64,000 nt of DNA from Parasponia andersonii. Its lineage: Eukaryota > Streptophyta > Magnoliopsida > Rosales > Cannabaceae. Below, piece after piece: positions 22,511 through 34,020 of the stretch; within the stretch, counting starts at the first letter, position 1; each line of letters starts with the position of its first letter. Location of the stretch: positions 283,712-347,711 of the forward strand of contig JXTB01000312.1 in assembly GCA_002914805.1 (NCBI GenBank), read 5' to 3'. A program made the translations under genes and the position numbers. The notes under the pieces were generated by a model. It searched no databases and was not told where the DNA came from. It worked only from the letters and a program-made list of their open reading frames with translations.

Positions 22511-23438
22511 GATATTTCTGTTTATATTTCTATGGTTAACCGAGTTTTGAAACCAAAATGGTTCAGACGAAGGTTTCTCTGTTCTATCGTTATTCTTATA
22601 ATCCTCTGTTCTATCATTATTCTTATAATCTCCTACGATTACCTACCACTTCAAATGGTAGAACCAAGAAGTTGCATTGCTAGTGTGAGACTGACTTGTA
22701 ACTCATTTTCTTTGTCTAGTTGTTTGTTTGTTCACGATGGTTGGTATGTGGATTGATTATTATTATTATTATTAGAGCGGGTCCATTGTTATTATTATTT
22801 TTTTTTTTGTTTTTGGGCGCATCGCTACTTAAAATAGCCCCAAGTAAGGCCGCCTTATGCGAACCGTTCGATTTCAAATCAAATTGGCCGTGAAGTACAT
22901 GCTAAGTAAGGTGGCATGCACTAGATTTAGACCCGGATATACCCGGTTTTTGACCCGCTTACTCTATCCCTTGTACAAAATCAGGTCCGGGCAACAAATC
23001 CTTTTGGCTTGGGTATCGCAATCTCTCTCTCTCGCTCTCGCTCTCTCTAATATCGTAAACTTTAGATAATGTGATACTGGTATTGAAAGCATTTGAATGT
23101 TTTTTTTTTTTTTTTAATTTACATTTGTGTTTTCGGGGGGTTCATTTTGAGATATGATTAAAAAAAAAAAAAAAATCAACAGGTGAAAGCTTTTGAATCC
23201 AGAACACATACTTGCATTTTTCTTCTATTTTTCTGTGTGAGTTTCAATTTCTTTTTATTTTGATATTTTTCTCTTAGGACGTAATTGTTCAAAAAGAACA
23301 GGAAATCATGGTCTATAGATATTGAGCGATAAGAAAGTAATGATCAGCATCGTTGCATATGAATTTTATCTTATTTTATTTTATTTTTTTTGCTATTGCA
23401 TCTGATTTTTTGTGCCAAAGGAGCTACATAATTTTGCC
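22511..23438. other. Spacer, no gene seen
   Basis: Contains a (TTA)n run (about 22757-22774), long T and A homopolymers (23100-23115, 23160-23175) and a CTCTCTCTCGCTCTCGCTCT stretch (about 23023-23047). The small ORFs are low complexity or lack known similarity. Confidence 0.45.
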
Positions 23439-24182
23439 TGTGGGACCCGTTCCCAAGCCATACGCCATCCGGGTCGCACGTGATCTTACAATCGGCCATT
23501 GGGGCGTCCGAAGTTAGGGCCGAGCCCATCACAGATCTTGAACAATCTTGGCCCAGTCCGACCCCTACCTCGACAGTTGGGGGATCGGAAGCCCCAAAGG
23601 TCTTCCACCTGAACACAATGGCCCTTGCCTCGACAGTTGGGGGGGTCGAAAACCCCAAGGGTCTGGGTAGACTTGCGCAAGGAGCAAGCCGTCCTGACAG
23701 AATGGCGATTTACCCAAATCTCACCCCTGACAGATTCAAGCCGTAGGAGGCGGCAGAAATCAGGCTACGGCGATACAGAGTAGATCATGGAAATCTCAGC
23801 CCGTGACTTCTGAAAAAGATTTTGAGGAGAAAGGTACTCAGTCCTGAGATCGAGACCCGCATAGTTCACAATCTCAGGACTATTTATATAAGAGCCATGC
23901 GTTCCCGAGAGGGGTATGTACACTTACAAAAAGAAATATATAAAAAAGCTTATGAGCAAGAAACAAAGATATACTAATACTGAAATATTTCCTTGCTATC
24001 CTGTATCAAAGAAAAATCACTGACTTAAGTATCGGAGGGTCTTTGCAGGTAGCCACCCATGCCTCTCCGACCCTGCTTGGAGTTCAGAATACTTAGGGAC
24101 AGCGAGGACACGTGGACAGTTGGAGAATACAGCATCAGCGGTTCGAGACACGTGGACAGCTGATGAGAAACTTGCTCCAACA
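23439..24182 (+). repeat. 5' LTR of the short LTR element (744 bp)
   Basis: It carries one complete and one partial copy of the 60-bp CCTCGACAGTTGGGGG unit that is triplicated in the 3' LTR. A TATTTATATAAGAGCC box near 23881-23896 is the likely TATA region. ACACGTGGACAG occurs twice near its 3' end (about 24108 and 24149). Confidence 0.85.
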
Positions 24183-24252
24183 GTTTGGCGCCGTCTGTGG
24201 GAAACAGGTTGAGCGTGAGAAAAAGAGTAGGAGACTCACGACCGCGCTCTCC

Positions 24253-24798
24253 CTAAACGAAAAGCCATACAACGTCTGATGGCACCCTCAAGAATGACAA
24301 CCAGGAGCACCACGCCCCTCCAACGACGTATAGCCTGGCGTGAGAGTCCCATTGTTTGTCCGACCACGGCAACCCCCAAAAGATGTGATGTCCTGGCAGC
24401 GACTGGAGGTAGAAGGTGGGATAAGAGCCCTTTTTGGGGATGAGAATAAGCTTATAAGCATAAAAGACCGTCTCCAGGTCAATATGCATGTTATAGATAA
24501 CTGACAGGGTGGAAAGCTCCATCAGAATCATGATCCCATTTGCATTCAGCTGCATCGGGTGGATTCCCGTCAGAGCAAAGAATTGGTGGATCAGGGGAGG
24601 AAGAGGGAATCGCAGCCAATCCAGGTGCTTTCTGCCCAGGATAATGGAACCCTCGGGGGCGCAAGGACGAAGAAACCAGTCCGCAGAGCCCTCAACCCAC
24701 TGTAGCATCACTCCTCCGGGGAGCCAGAGCTGCCTCCTCAATGAATCCAGCTCTGAATCCACAACGGGGCGCAATTCCTGGTTTTGACTTGAAGCCAT
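24253..24798 (-). CDS. Antisense ORF (181 aa) inside the LTR element; plant transposon-associated protein
   Basis: This frame runs opposite to the element's own direction and begins with ATG at 24798. Its centre (FALTGIHPMQLNANGIMILM, residues about 73-92, then a Trp-rich HHIFWGLPWSDKQW-like stretch) resembles the short ORFs that plant gypsy/Tat-type elements carry beside the 3' LTR, often annotated as putative gypsy-type transposon or plant mobile-domain proteins. No catalytic residues can be named and the function is unknown. An intact frame in an element that has lost gag and pol may be recent loss or chance. Family assignment is from memory of sequence character, not a search. Confidence 0.5.
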   Translation of the reverse strand: MASSQNQELRPVVDSELDSLRRQLWLPGGVMLQWVEGSADWFLRPCAPEGSIILGRKHLDWLRFPLPPLIHQFFALTGIHPMQLNANGIMILMELSTLSVIYNMHIDLETVFYAYKLILIPKKGSYPTFYLQSLPGHHIFWGLPWSDKQWDSHARLYVVGGAWCSWLSFLRVPSDVVWLFV

Positions 24799-25140
24799 TG
24801 TTCTGAAATACGACTAAAAGAGTAAAAGTCTTTAGAGGGGAAGGAAGCGGAAACCCTAGGATTTTATGAGGCTAGAATGATTGAAGATTTTAGTAAAGTG
24901 GCAAACAAACGCAATTGCGGCTTTTATAGAGGGGAAACCGAAGAGTTTTTCTGGAAAAGGGGGGAATAAGAGACACCGAACAGTCGGAACTTTAAAATTC
25001 AAACAGATTTCGTGATATGGGGTGGCGTGCCTCCGCATCGGTAAGAGGGAAATCACGTGCATCCCCCAGATTGGAGGAACGGAGAGACGATTTCCCCACT
25101 TGATGGATACGAATCCGTCAAGTAGGAAAATGGGAGCAGT

Positions 25141-25990
25141 TGTGGGACCCGTTCCTAAGCCATACACCACCCAGGTCGCACGTGATCTCACAATCGGCCA
25201 TTGGGTCATCCGAAGTTAGGGTCGAGCCCATCATAGACCCTGGACAGTCTTAGCCCAATCCGACCCCTACCTCGACAGCTGGGGGGTCGGAAGCCCCAAG
25301 GATCTTCCACCTGAACACAATGGCCCTTGCCTCGACAGCTGGGGGGTCGAAAGCCCCAAGGGTCTTCCACCTGAACACAATGGCCCTTGCCTCGACAGTT
25401 GGGGGGGTCGGAAGCCCCAAGGGTCTTCCACCTGAATACAATGGAAAGCAACTTACGACTCCAGACCCAGACAGAGTATTTAATGCGATCCTGGATAGGC
25501 GTGCGTAAGGGGCAAGCCATCCTGATAGAACGGAGATTTACCCAAATCTCACCCCTGACAGATTCAAGCCATAGGAGGCGGCGGAAATCAGGCTACGACA
25601 ATACAGAGGAGATCACGGAAATCTCGGCCCGTGACTTCTGAAAAAGATTTTGAGGAGAAAGGTACTCAGTTCTGAGATTGAGACCCGCATGGTTCACAAT
25701 CTCAGGACTATTTATATAAGAGCCATGCGTTCCCGAGAGTGGCATGCACACTTACAAAAAGAAATATATAAAAAAGCTAATGAGCAAAAAATAAAGATAT
25801 ACTCATACTGAAATATTTCCTTGCTACCCTGTATCAAAGAAAAACCACTGATTTAAGTAGCCACCCCCGCCTCTCCGACCCTGCTTGGAGTTCAGAATAC
25901 TTAGGGACAGCGAGGACACGTGGACAGTTGGAGAATACAGCATCAGCGGTTTGAGACACGTGGACGGCTGGTGAGAAACTTGCTCCAACA
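25141..25990 (+). repeat. 3' LTR of the short LTR element (850 bp) with a 60-bp triplicated unit
   Basis: Three tandem copies of a 60-bp unit (CCTCGACAGCTGGGGGGTCG, then AAGCCCCAAGG and CTTCCACCTGAACACAATGG) occupy about 25270-25445. The 5' LTR has fewer copies, which accounts for most of the 106-bp length difference. The TATA-like TATTTATATAAGAGCC recurs near 25709-25724. Confidence 0.85.
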
Positions 25991-27130
25991 CCTAGATTTT
26001 CATTTAAGAGACTGAACAAGTCTTATAAGTTTTTCCAGGTATTCTTTTTTAAATTATATGCCGCAGCATTTCCTTGCATATCATAATTAATTCTAAATTG
26101 TTGAGGTGAACTTGTTGTTCTAGAATTTTTCAATGTCGTTATTATTTTTGTTGAACTACTGATCAGGGAGGTAATGTTGGTCATCTGCATAAATTACTTT
26201 CAATTGAATCAAGCTCACAGGTGAACTAGTTTTCTATATGTTTATTAGGTTGTATTAGAAATAATTCTAACTCAACAGTTCATCATATGAGTAGTGAGCC
26301 AAAAAGTGGTACAGTTTTCACATTTGTTTTCTTTTTTGTTAAAAGTTTTGACCTATTGATGTTAAATCAAACATGGCATTTGCTTGATTTTGGATCTGTT
26401 TAATTACTTTGGAGTACAAATGACTTGAACTGTTTTGTAATTCCTCTTCTTTTCTACATTTTAGTTCAGAGCTGCTTATTTGAATTTTTTTTCGACTTTT
26501 CAATAGCTTCTCTATATTGCGGATCATATCTACGGAGACATTTTACGCAGCAGGAAGGTTCTTAGTAGTGCTTATTTTTCTTTTTCCCATGTATATTGCA
26601 ATTCTTTTTCCTTATTTGCATAACAAGTCGCATTATGTATAATATTATGGTTTTCGAACATATAGTTATTGAGATTTCTATGCGAATGAAACTATGTATC
26701 GTGGAAGTCGTCAATAACGAAGTTCCATATATATATATATTTAAACGAAAAAATAATAAGTTTTTCTTCTCCTCTTTTCTTTTGCCCCTTATTTCCTTGT
26801 TCCTTTCACATTTTCTCCTTATTAGAATTTTTGTTGTCTCATTTTTCTTTTATGCCGTTATGTGCAGGATGGAGAATAATTCTGGTTGTGCTAGAGTTGG
26901 AGACTGAAGTTGAACTACTTTGGAATTTGACAGATACACGCTCCATTTGTTGAGATAAATTTACTTTTAAAAATTGGGAAGCATCATTTGTAAACAGACG
27001 ATGTTCAGTATTTTTGGGTTTAATTTGGAATTTCAGTGATCGAGTTTTATTTATATTGGAACTTCGATTGTTAAGGTATCAGCGTGATCTCATTGAAGAC
27101 AAAATTCATCATTTGAAATGGTCTCTTAAG
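25991..27130 (+). pseudogene. Exon-like pieces of an unidentified, probably broken gene (5' part)
   Basis: Several short segments look like exons: about 25993-26038 (FSFKRLNKSYKFFQ, then GT), about 26166-26219 (acceptor ATCAG, GNVGHLHKLLSIESSSQ, then GTGAAC), about 26462-26560 (acceptor TTTAG, FRAAYLNFFSTFQ, a TAG stop, then LLYIADHIYGDILRSRK), and about 27079-27129 (YQRDLIEDKIHHLKWSLK). I do not recognise the family. The in-frame TAG and the retroelement insertions on both sides suggest a pseudogene, but correct splice sites could differ from mine. A further piece may lie at 36100-36200. Confidence 0.35.
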
Positions 27131-27172
27131 TAAGTATTTATCCATAATGCCATATTACCTTATGCTGAGACA

Positions 27173-28402
27173 TGTTGAAGTTAACAAACATATGATTAAG
27201 AACTAATAATCTACTTGAGTGTATAGCAAGTTAAATTGAAAGAATCACAAAACATTTAAGAGGGATTGTGGGAAAAAGTTTAAAGACAAAAATCAAGAAT
27301 ACAAGACTTTAATCAACAAAAGAATTACACTTAGTTCTTGTACTTGAATATTTATCTACATATAATATGATCTTAATGGCTCAAATTTTTTATATAATTG
27401 GAAATTTTCAAAGCAAAACTGTCAAATCGATTTATTTCTAATTAAAATATAAAATTTATTATACAAACTTTTAAATTGATTTATGAATTTCTATAGTCTT
27501 TATATTACATATTAAATCAATTTGTAAAGTCATTTTTTTTGGAACTAATTGAAAAAGAATTGAAATAAAATTAAGAAACTACTCTCGAATAGAATCGACA
27601 AATTGGTGGCCAGAATCGATTGATCGATTCCTCGGCTTTCCATTTTTAACGACTTTTTAAAATCCGATTGTTAGAATCGCACTTTCAATGGCTAGTATTT
27701 TCGGTCTACCAAAAGTGAACTTTTAGTCTGCCGAAAATGACAGATTGTTTGTCAAACGGTCTAAAACAACTAATTTTCATTCTAGTATTTAAATAGAAGC
27801 CTTTTTAACACTTGAAACAACTTTTGAACATTCTTACATTGCTTTATACATACTTTCAAGATGTTCAAATCATCTTTTTTGAATTAAACTTTCAAATCCA
27901 TTTTTTCACAAAAATCAATTGAGCCAAATTAGATCATATCTTGTGTTATCATTAATTTTCTCTAGACTTACCCTGTATCACCTTTATTCTTTTGAGAGAT
28001 TTTAGTTGAGTGTATCAACCAACAAAAATCAAATTGTATTTGGGAGGTGAAGTTGATACCGGATTCATAAACAACCCGATTTAAGTGAGATTGGCACCGG
28101 AGTCTAAACAATTTATATTAGGCATGATAGAGCTAGATTCAAACTTTTTGAGGCGGGTTGCTAAGAGTCAGAGACGTAGACAAACCATTGTGTATGCTAA
28201 ACCTCGTAAAAATAGTGTTTGCATTTCTCTATCCCTATCTCCTTAAATTTATTTATCTAGAGTTTATGCATGTAATTTGTCTATTTTCACTTATTGTAAC
28301 TTTTACTTGCTAAATCTATTTGTCTTTCAAGAAAAATTTGAAAAAGTTTTTAAAACTCAATTCACCCCTCTCCCTTTTGGGTTACCTAATCTTGAACTTA
28401 CA
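27173..28402 (+). repeat. 5' LTR of the copia element (1230 bp)
   Basis: Starts TGCTGAGACATG and ends CTTGAACTTACA. Relative to the 3' LTR it lacks about 45 bp after the first 12 bases and about 80 bp near the 3' part (the AAGAAAGCACTTATTGTG segment). Likely TATA box TATTTAAATAGAAG at 27786-27799, preceded by GGTCTACC/CTGCCGAAAA motifs at about 27700-27740. Confidence 0.9.
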
Positions 28403-28403
28403 A

Positions 28404-28415
28404 TTGGTATTAGCG
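28404..28415 (+). promoter_or_regulatory. Primer binding site of the copia element
   Basis: TTGGTATTAGCG lies two bases after the 5' LTR and corresponds, with two mismatches, to the TGGTATCAGAGC initiator-methionine tRNA primer site used by most plant copia elements. Confidence 0.75.
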
Positions 28416-28453
28416 TTTGGTGCTCAAATTTTTAAAACTTAATTGTTTTTGAG

Positions 28454-29520
28454 ATGGCTAGCCCAAATAGTTTTTCTTTTCAATACGGGATGTTGTCTCT
28501 ATCTAAATCACCATTTTTTAATAAAAGTGATTTTAACTATTAGCGAAGTCGTATGGGTACTTATCTTAGGTCCATTGATTTTGATATTTAGTATATTGTC
28601 ACTAAAGTTTCTTTGTAAATTACAAAAGTGGTTAATGATAGAGAAGCTGAAAAAGATATAGAAGAATATGATGAAAAAGATAAAATCAACTTTACCAAAA
28701 ATGGTAGAGCTAGAAATATTCTTGTGTGTGGTTTAGATATGAATATTTACAATAATGATGAGAAATTAGAGATACTCATGAATTATGGAACATGTTAGAA
28801 GTCTCTTATCAAGGAACAAGCTCTATGAAAGAAATTAGAATAAATATTTTTACAATAAACTATGAGTTATTCAAAATGGAAAAAGATGCATCTATTTCTC
28901 AAATATTTACTAGATTCACTATGATTATTAACTCTCTTAGTGCTCTAGGAAAAATATTTTCAAATAGTGAGTTGGTTAGCAAGATTTTTCGAAGCCTTCC
29001 TCGAGCATATAGAAGCAAGATGGTGGCCATTCAAGAAGCTAAGGATCTTAGCAAACTTCCTCTCGAAGGACTTATAGATTCTCTTATGACCTATGAAATT
29101 CTTATGAAGGAAACAAATGAAGAAGAAGGAGAGGAGGAAAAAAAGAAAGGAATAGCACTCAAAGCTGCCATATAAGAAAACATTGAGGAAGAAAAAGAAT
29201 TTATGTATAGTGAACTTAAAGATATTGCCCTACTTACCAAAAGGTATAAGAAGTACCTAAACTTCAAAAATAAGAACTTCAAGAAGAACACTAAAGGCAA
29301 TAACTTCCGAGAAAAGAAAATGAAGGATGACCAAATCACTTGTTTGAATACAAGAAACTAGGTCACATGAAGAATGAATGTCCATTAAGAAGAAAAAAAT
29401 GAAGGCCGCATGGAATGATAGTGAAGAAGAAGAATCCGAAGGAGAAAAACAAGAAGAAATTGCCAACATGTGCTCAATGGTAATAGAAAATGAGGTACAA
29501 AAGAAGAACTTTTGATTCTT
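28454..29520 (+). pseudogene. Copia gag remnant with degenerate zinc knuckle
   Basis: It begins with ATG at 28454 (MASPNSFSFQYGML). Stops occur soon after (e.g. TAG near 28541). Residual gag is clearest at 28792-29175, with SYQGTSSMKEIRIN, KDASISQIFTRF and FRSLPRAYRSK, typical of the UBN2/retrotran_gag region. A zinc knuckle near 29338-29390 reads CxxYKKxGHMKNEC, with the second cysteine replaced by tyrosine, so it is no longer a complete CCHC motif. Confidence 0.8.
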
Positions 29521-30873
29521 GGATAATGGTTACTCCAAACATATGATCGGTGATTATTCCTTGCTCTCATCATTTTTGAAAAGGAATGGAGGACATGTCA
29601 CTTTTGGAGACAATACTAAAGACAAGATTTTGGGTATAGGTAATATTGGTTCTACTTTTTCTCCTATTATAGAAAATGTTTTACTCGTTGATAGTCTTAA
29701 GCACAACTTGCGTAGTATAAGTCAATTTTGTAATAGGGGTTATCGAGTGATTTTTAAGCCTTCCAAATGCTTGATTGAGGATACTTGTTCAAAAAAAATT
29801 ATTTTTGAAAATGAAAGAAAAGAATGTTTATACTATTGATATTGAAAAATATGTTAGTCAAGATAAATATTTTTCGATTTTAAAAGATGACCCTTGGCTT
29901 TGGCATAGAAGACTTAGATATGCTAGCATGAATACTACTTCTAAATTTTCTAAGAAAAACTTTGTTAGTGCTTTACCTAGTTTAGTTTTTTGAAAAAGAC
30001 AAGGTTTTTGATGTATGTCAACTTGGAAAACAAGTAAAAAGTTCTTTTAAATCTAAAAATATCATTACTACTTCTAGACCTTTGCAATTACTTCACATGG
30101 ATTTATTTGGACCATCAAGAGTGGCTAATCTTGGTGGAAAATACTATGCTTTTGTGATAGTAGATGATTTTTCAAGATTAACTTGGATTCTATTCATTAT
30201 TCATAAAAACGATATTTTAAATGTACTTACTATCTTTTGTAAGAAAGTGCAAAACGAAAAAAGCTGCACCATCACATCTATTAGAAGTGATCGAGGTAGT
30301 GAGTTTGAAAATAATGAAATGGAAGCATTTTGCTACAAAAATAATTTTGATCATAATTTTTCCGCTCCTAGAACTCCACAACAAAATAGAGTTGTAGAAA
30401 GCAAGAATAGAACTTTACAAGAAATGGTACAAAATATGCTAAATAAAAATGGTTTGCTAAAATATTTATGGGCCGAAGTGGTAAGTACCGCTTGTCATAT
30501 TATAAATATAGTTATGATAAGGCCAATTTTGAACAAGACACCTTATGAGCTTTGGAAAGATAGAAAACCCAACATTGGCTATTTTAAAATTTTTGGTTAC
30601 AAATGTTTTAACTTTAATACTAAAGATAACTTGGAAAAATTTGATTCAAAATCCGATGTTAGCATTTTCCTTGGATATTCTACTACTAGTAAAGCTTATA
30701 GAGTTTTCAATAAAAGAAATTTGGTAGTAGAAGAATCTATAGATGTTATTTTAGATGAGTATAATGCTCTCCATGAGGAGAAAAAATTGGATGATGATGT
30801 TGTTGTAGTTTTGGAACCAAGTTTGAATGAGCCAAATGCAAATGAGAAGTCAAATGAAGAGAAAGGCACCTAA
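29519..30873 (+). pseudogene. Copia protease/pre-integrase/integrase remnant
   Basis: 29519-29839 holds the protease-region tail (the DNGYSKHM start sits where DSGCSRHM is usual, so the catalytic Ser/Gly area is altered) and KHNLRSISQFC. 29775-29993 has the pre-integrase WLWHRRLRYAS, where the usual HxxH-type GHAS is altered to RYAS. 30082-30873 is the integrase core: HMDLFGPSR, SDRGSEFEN and PQQNRVVESKNRTLQEM supply the D-D-E residues, followed by the WKDRKPNIGYFKIFGYKCF region. A stop at about 29991 and frameshifts separate the segments. Confidence 0.85.
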
Positions 30874-31080
30874 CTACAACAACAAGATCTTAAGAAAGAA
30901 AAAGAAAGTGACAATAGTAACACTCTTTCTCTTCCCTCAAGATTTGAAATTCAAATATGCTCATCCTAATGACCAAATTCTATGTGATCCTTTAAAGGTG
31001 TCAAACCTATAGCATCACTTAGAAATATTTGCAATAACATGGATTTTATCTCTTAAATTGAATCAAAAAGTTTTAAAGAT

Positions 31081-32560
31081 GCTGAAAATGATGAATCATG
31101 GATTTTAGCTATGCAAGAAGAACTAAATCAATTTGAAAGAAGTGATGTGTGGGAATTAGTGCTAAGACCGAAAGACCAATTGATTATTGGGACTAAATGG
31201 GTCTTTAGAAATAAAGTAGATGAATATGAGGTGATTGTGAGAAACAAAGCTAGATTAATAGCTCAAGGTTTCAATCAAGAAGAATGCATCGATTATGAAG
31301 AAACCTTCGTACCCGTATCAAGATTAGAGTCCATAAGGATATTCTTAGCATTTGCATATCATAAAGATTTCATTATATATCAAATGGATGTTAAGAATGT
31401 ATTTCTAAATTCATATATTTTAGAAGAAGTATATGTAGCCCAATCCCTTGGTTTTCAAAATCATAAGTATCCAGATCATATTTTCAAATTAAAAAAAGCT
31501 CTTTATGGTTTAAAGCAAGCTCTTAGAGCTTGGTATGATAGATTGAGTAATTTTTTTATTTTAAATGGTTTCATTATGGGAAAAGTAGATACTACTTTTT
31601 TTATAAAAAGAAAAAGGAGAAAAATGATTTTAGTTCAAATTTATGTTGATGATATTATATTTAGTGCTACTAATATTTCTCTTTATGATGAATTTTTAAA
31701 ATGTATGCATGATGAGTTGAAATGAGTATGATGAGAGAACTTGATTTCTTTCTTGGACTTCAAGACAAACAAAGCAAAGAAGGCATTTTCATCAACTAAT
31801 CCAAGTATATCAAGGATATACTCAAAAAGTTTGACATGAAAAGCTCAAAATCAATGAGAACACCTATGAGCTCTACAATTAAACTTGATAAAGACGAAAA
31901 TGGTAAAGTAGTAGATATTACTAAATATCGAGGTATGATCGGCTCACTTCTTTACTTAACTACTAGTAGATTGGATAGAATGTTTAGTGTTTGCCTATGT
32001 GCTAGATTTCAGTCTAATCCTAAGGAATCACATCGTAGTATAGTAAAACATATATTGAAATATTTGTATGGCATTATGGATCTAGGATTATGGTACCAAA
32101 GGCACACACTTTAACATTACAAGTTTTTCAGATACAGATTATGCCAGTTGTCAAACTGAATGCAAGAGTACTAGTGGCATTTGTCATTTTCTTGGTTATT
32201 CACTTGTGTCATAGTTTAGTAAGCAACAAAATTTTGCTGCTTTTTCTACTACTGAAGCTAAATATATCTTTGCTGGTAGCTGTTGTGCTCAAATTCTTTA
32301 GATGAAATTAATTCTCATAGATTTTGAAATGCATTATGAACATATACCTATTAAATGTGATAATACTAGTGCTATTAATTTGTCCAAAAATCCGATTTTG
32401 TGTTCACGAGCTAAACATATTGATATTAGACATCATTTTCTTTGCGATCATATACAAAAAGATGAGATTGTACTTGAGTTTATTTGCACAGAAAAATAAT
32501 TAGCTGATATCTTCACTAAACCTCTCAACGAAGATCGTTTTTGCATAATTTGTAGAGAAC
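31081..32560 (+). pseudogene. Copia reverse transcriptase and RNase H remnant
   Basis: 31111-31725 is the reverse transcriptase: KWVFRNKVDEYEVIVRNKAR, YEETFVPVSRLESIR, YQMDVKNVFLNS, KKALYGLKQALRAWYDRL and the catalytic YVDDIIF near residues 177-183 of that frame. The invariant alanine of DVKNAFLN is valine here. RNase H pieces follow: KYRGMIGSLLYLTTSR at about 31923-31970, and CDNTSAINLSKNPILCSRAK through LADIFTKPL at about 32356-32530, with a TAA replacing the codon before LADIF. Confidence 0.88.
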
Positions 32561-32689
32561 TTGATACGATTAAACATAATTCGCTTCATTAATGTTCCTT
32601 TTTGTTTAAATGTTGCTTATTTTTGTCTTGAATATTTGTTAAATTGCTATCTTGTTGGTGTTTTTAATGTTAGTTTAATCAATTTTCTA

Positions 32690-32870
32690 TTTAAAAACTG
32701 TTTTGAACTAAATAATTGCCGAAATTTCTATTTCGGCAGACCGAAATTTTTGGTCTGCCGAAAAATTGTTCTAGAAAGATAGTTTTCTCTGGAAGAATCG
32801 GCAGACCGAAAACCCAATTTTGGTCTATTGAAATTGCACAATTCTGTGTGTATTTAAGTCATTTTAACGT
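32690..32870 (+). promoter_or_regulatory. Possible internal promoter of the copia element, upstream of the extra ORF
   Basis: A perfect 11-bp stem, TTCGGCAGACC / GGTCTGCCGAA with a 9-base loop (about 32731-32761), is followed by two more GGCAGACCGAAAA-type motifs and a TATTTAAG box near 32853. The LTRs show the same arrangement, GGTCTACCGAAAA-type motifs upstream of TATTTAAATAGAAG. Function is inferred from the resemblance. Confidence 0.4.
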
Positions 32871-33128
32871 TTTTCTTCATCATTTTTCACATTCTCTCAA
32901 CTGAAACCTCTCTCTCTCTCACATCCTATTTTTATCTCTTCTTATTCTCACTTAATTTTCTCACCAAATCTCTCAATTTTCACCTAACTAGAGTTGATCT
33001 CATCACTTTTTCACTCTCAATTCTTGTCTTCAACACAGTTTTGCATCAAATCTGATTTCTCTTTCTTTCAAATCCTAGAATTCTAAAAATCCCTTGTGTT
33101 TGAGTCTTTTTCTTTATCTCCTGATCAA

Positions 33129-34020
33129 ATGGCTCCTAGAAGGAAAAATCCAAGGCAAAAAAGGAAGGAAATTTGTCATAAGGAATAAGAACAACGCACT
33201 AAGGTAAGATTGGACACTCTTTTTCTTAAATCCTCTACTCTTATGACCAAGTACAAAGAAATCTTTTCCAAAAAGAGTATCATTTGGGGTAGAACATTCA
33301 ATTTCCGGGATTAATCATATATCAATTTTTCTGATTATATTGAAAATATAGGATGGACTGAATTTTGCTCTATTAGAGAGATAGGATATCCTAAGCTAGT
33401 TAGAGGTTTCTATGCTAGTGTAAACATCTCTAGGAGACAACATACTATATTTGGTTCCCTCAAAGATATAGATTTTTCCATTACTGAATTGCTTCTTACT
33501 TTTATCCTACATCAAACTATGGGTAGTTATAAGTTTCCCATTACCAACACTTAGCCTATGATCGAGGATTTTGATCCTCAACAAGCCCTGCTCTATGTTT
33601 GTTCCCCTGATAGTTTTCAACCTAAGCCTCGTTTTACTGATCTTACTCTAGAGGCCAGGATTCTCTTTCAATTCGTGTCTCAGAACATGATCCCTAGAGC
33701 TGGTCATAGGGATGCACCTACTTTTGATGATATCTATTTCATTGATTCCATTCTTATTAGAAGAAGGCTAGATTTACTATTCTTTATTCTTCGTGAGACG
33801 ATCAATGTTATAGAGAATAGGAGATCTTTTCTTCTCTATGGTTTCCTTCTCACTCACATCTTCTAACATTTTAACATTCTGACCACTGATGAGGCTGAAT
33901 GCAAACCTTGGTCTATAGATGTAGAGATCAACAACAAGACTTTTAGTCTTATGAGCTTCACTTTTATCAACAACGCATGGGTGGCCAAGACCAACAGGCA
34001 TATAAGTAAGAAGTAGTAGA
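33129..34020 (+). pseudogene. Extra ORF downstream of pol (SIRE 'envelope-like' / plant transposon protein type)
   Basis: From ATG at 33129 (MAPRRKNPRQKRKE) the translation continues across stops (TAA at about 33184, later at 33313, 33552 and 33865). Landmarks are GWTEFCSIREIGYPKLVRGF (about 33352-33411) and YASVNISRRQHTIFG; the YPxLVRxFYA word is characteristic of a protein group attached to many plant retrotransposons and called envelope-like in SIRE elements or 'putative plant transposon protein'. Its role is not established. At least four stops make it non-functional here. Confidence 0.6.

Larger units (their letters stand above)
23439..25990 (+). mobile_element. Short non-autonomous LTR retrotransposon, gypsy-type by primer site
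   Basis: Two direct LTRs, 23439-24182 and 25141-25990, both start TGTGGGACCCGTTCC and end CTTGCTCCAACA. Directly after the 5' LTR is a primer-binding-site-like TGGCGCCGTCTGTGGGAA (24186-24203), common in plant Ty3/gypsy elements. A purine-rich AGGAAAATGGGAGCAG precedes the 3' LTR. The internal region is only 958 bp; gag and pol are absent and the one sizeable ORF is antisense. I could not find a clean 5-bp target duplication. Confidence 0.85.

Noticed and set aside
23439-25990. Clean target duplication for the short LTR element
   Set aside because: Flanks (TTGCC before, CCTAG after) do not match, so I did not claim one.
33129-34020. Functional viral-type envelope gene in the copia element
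   Set aside because: Several in-frame stops, no signal peptide or membrane span visible, and the 'envelope-like' label in this lineage is only traditional.
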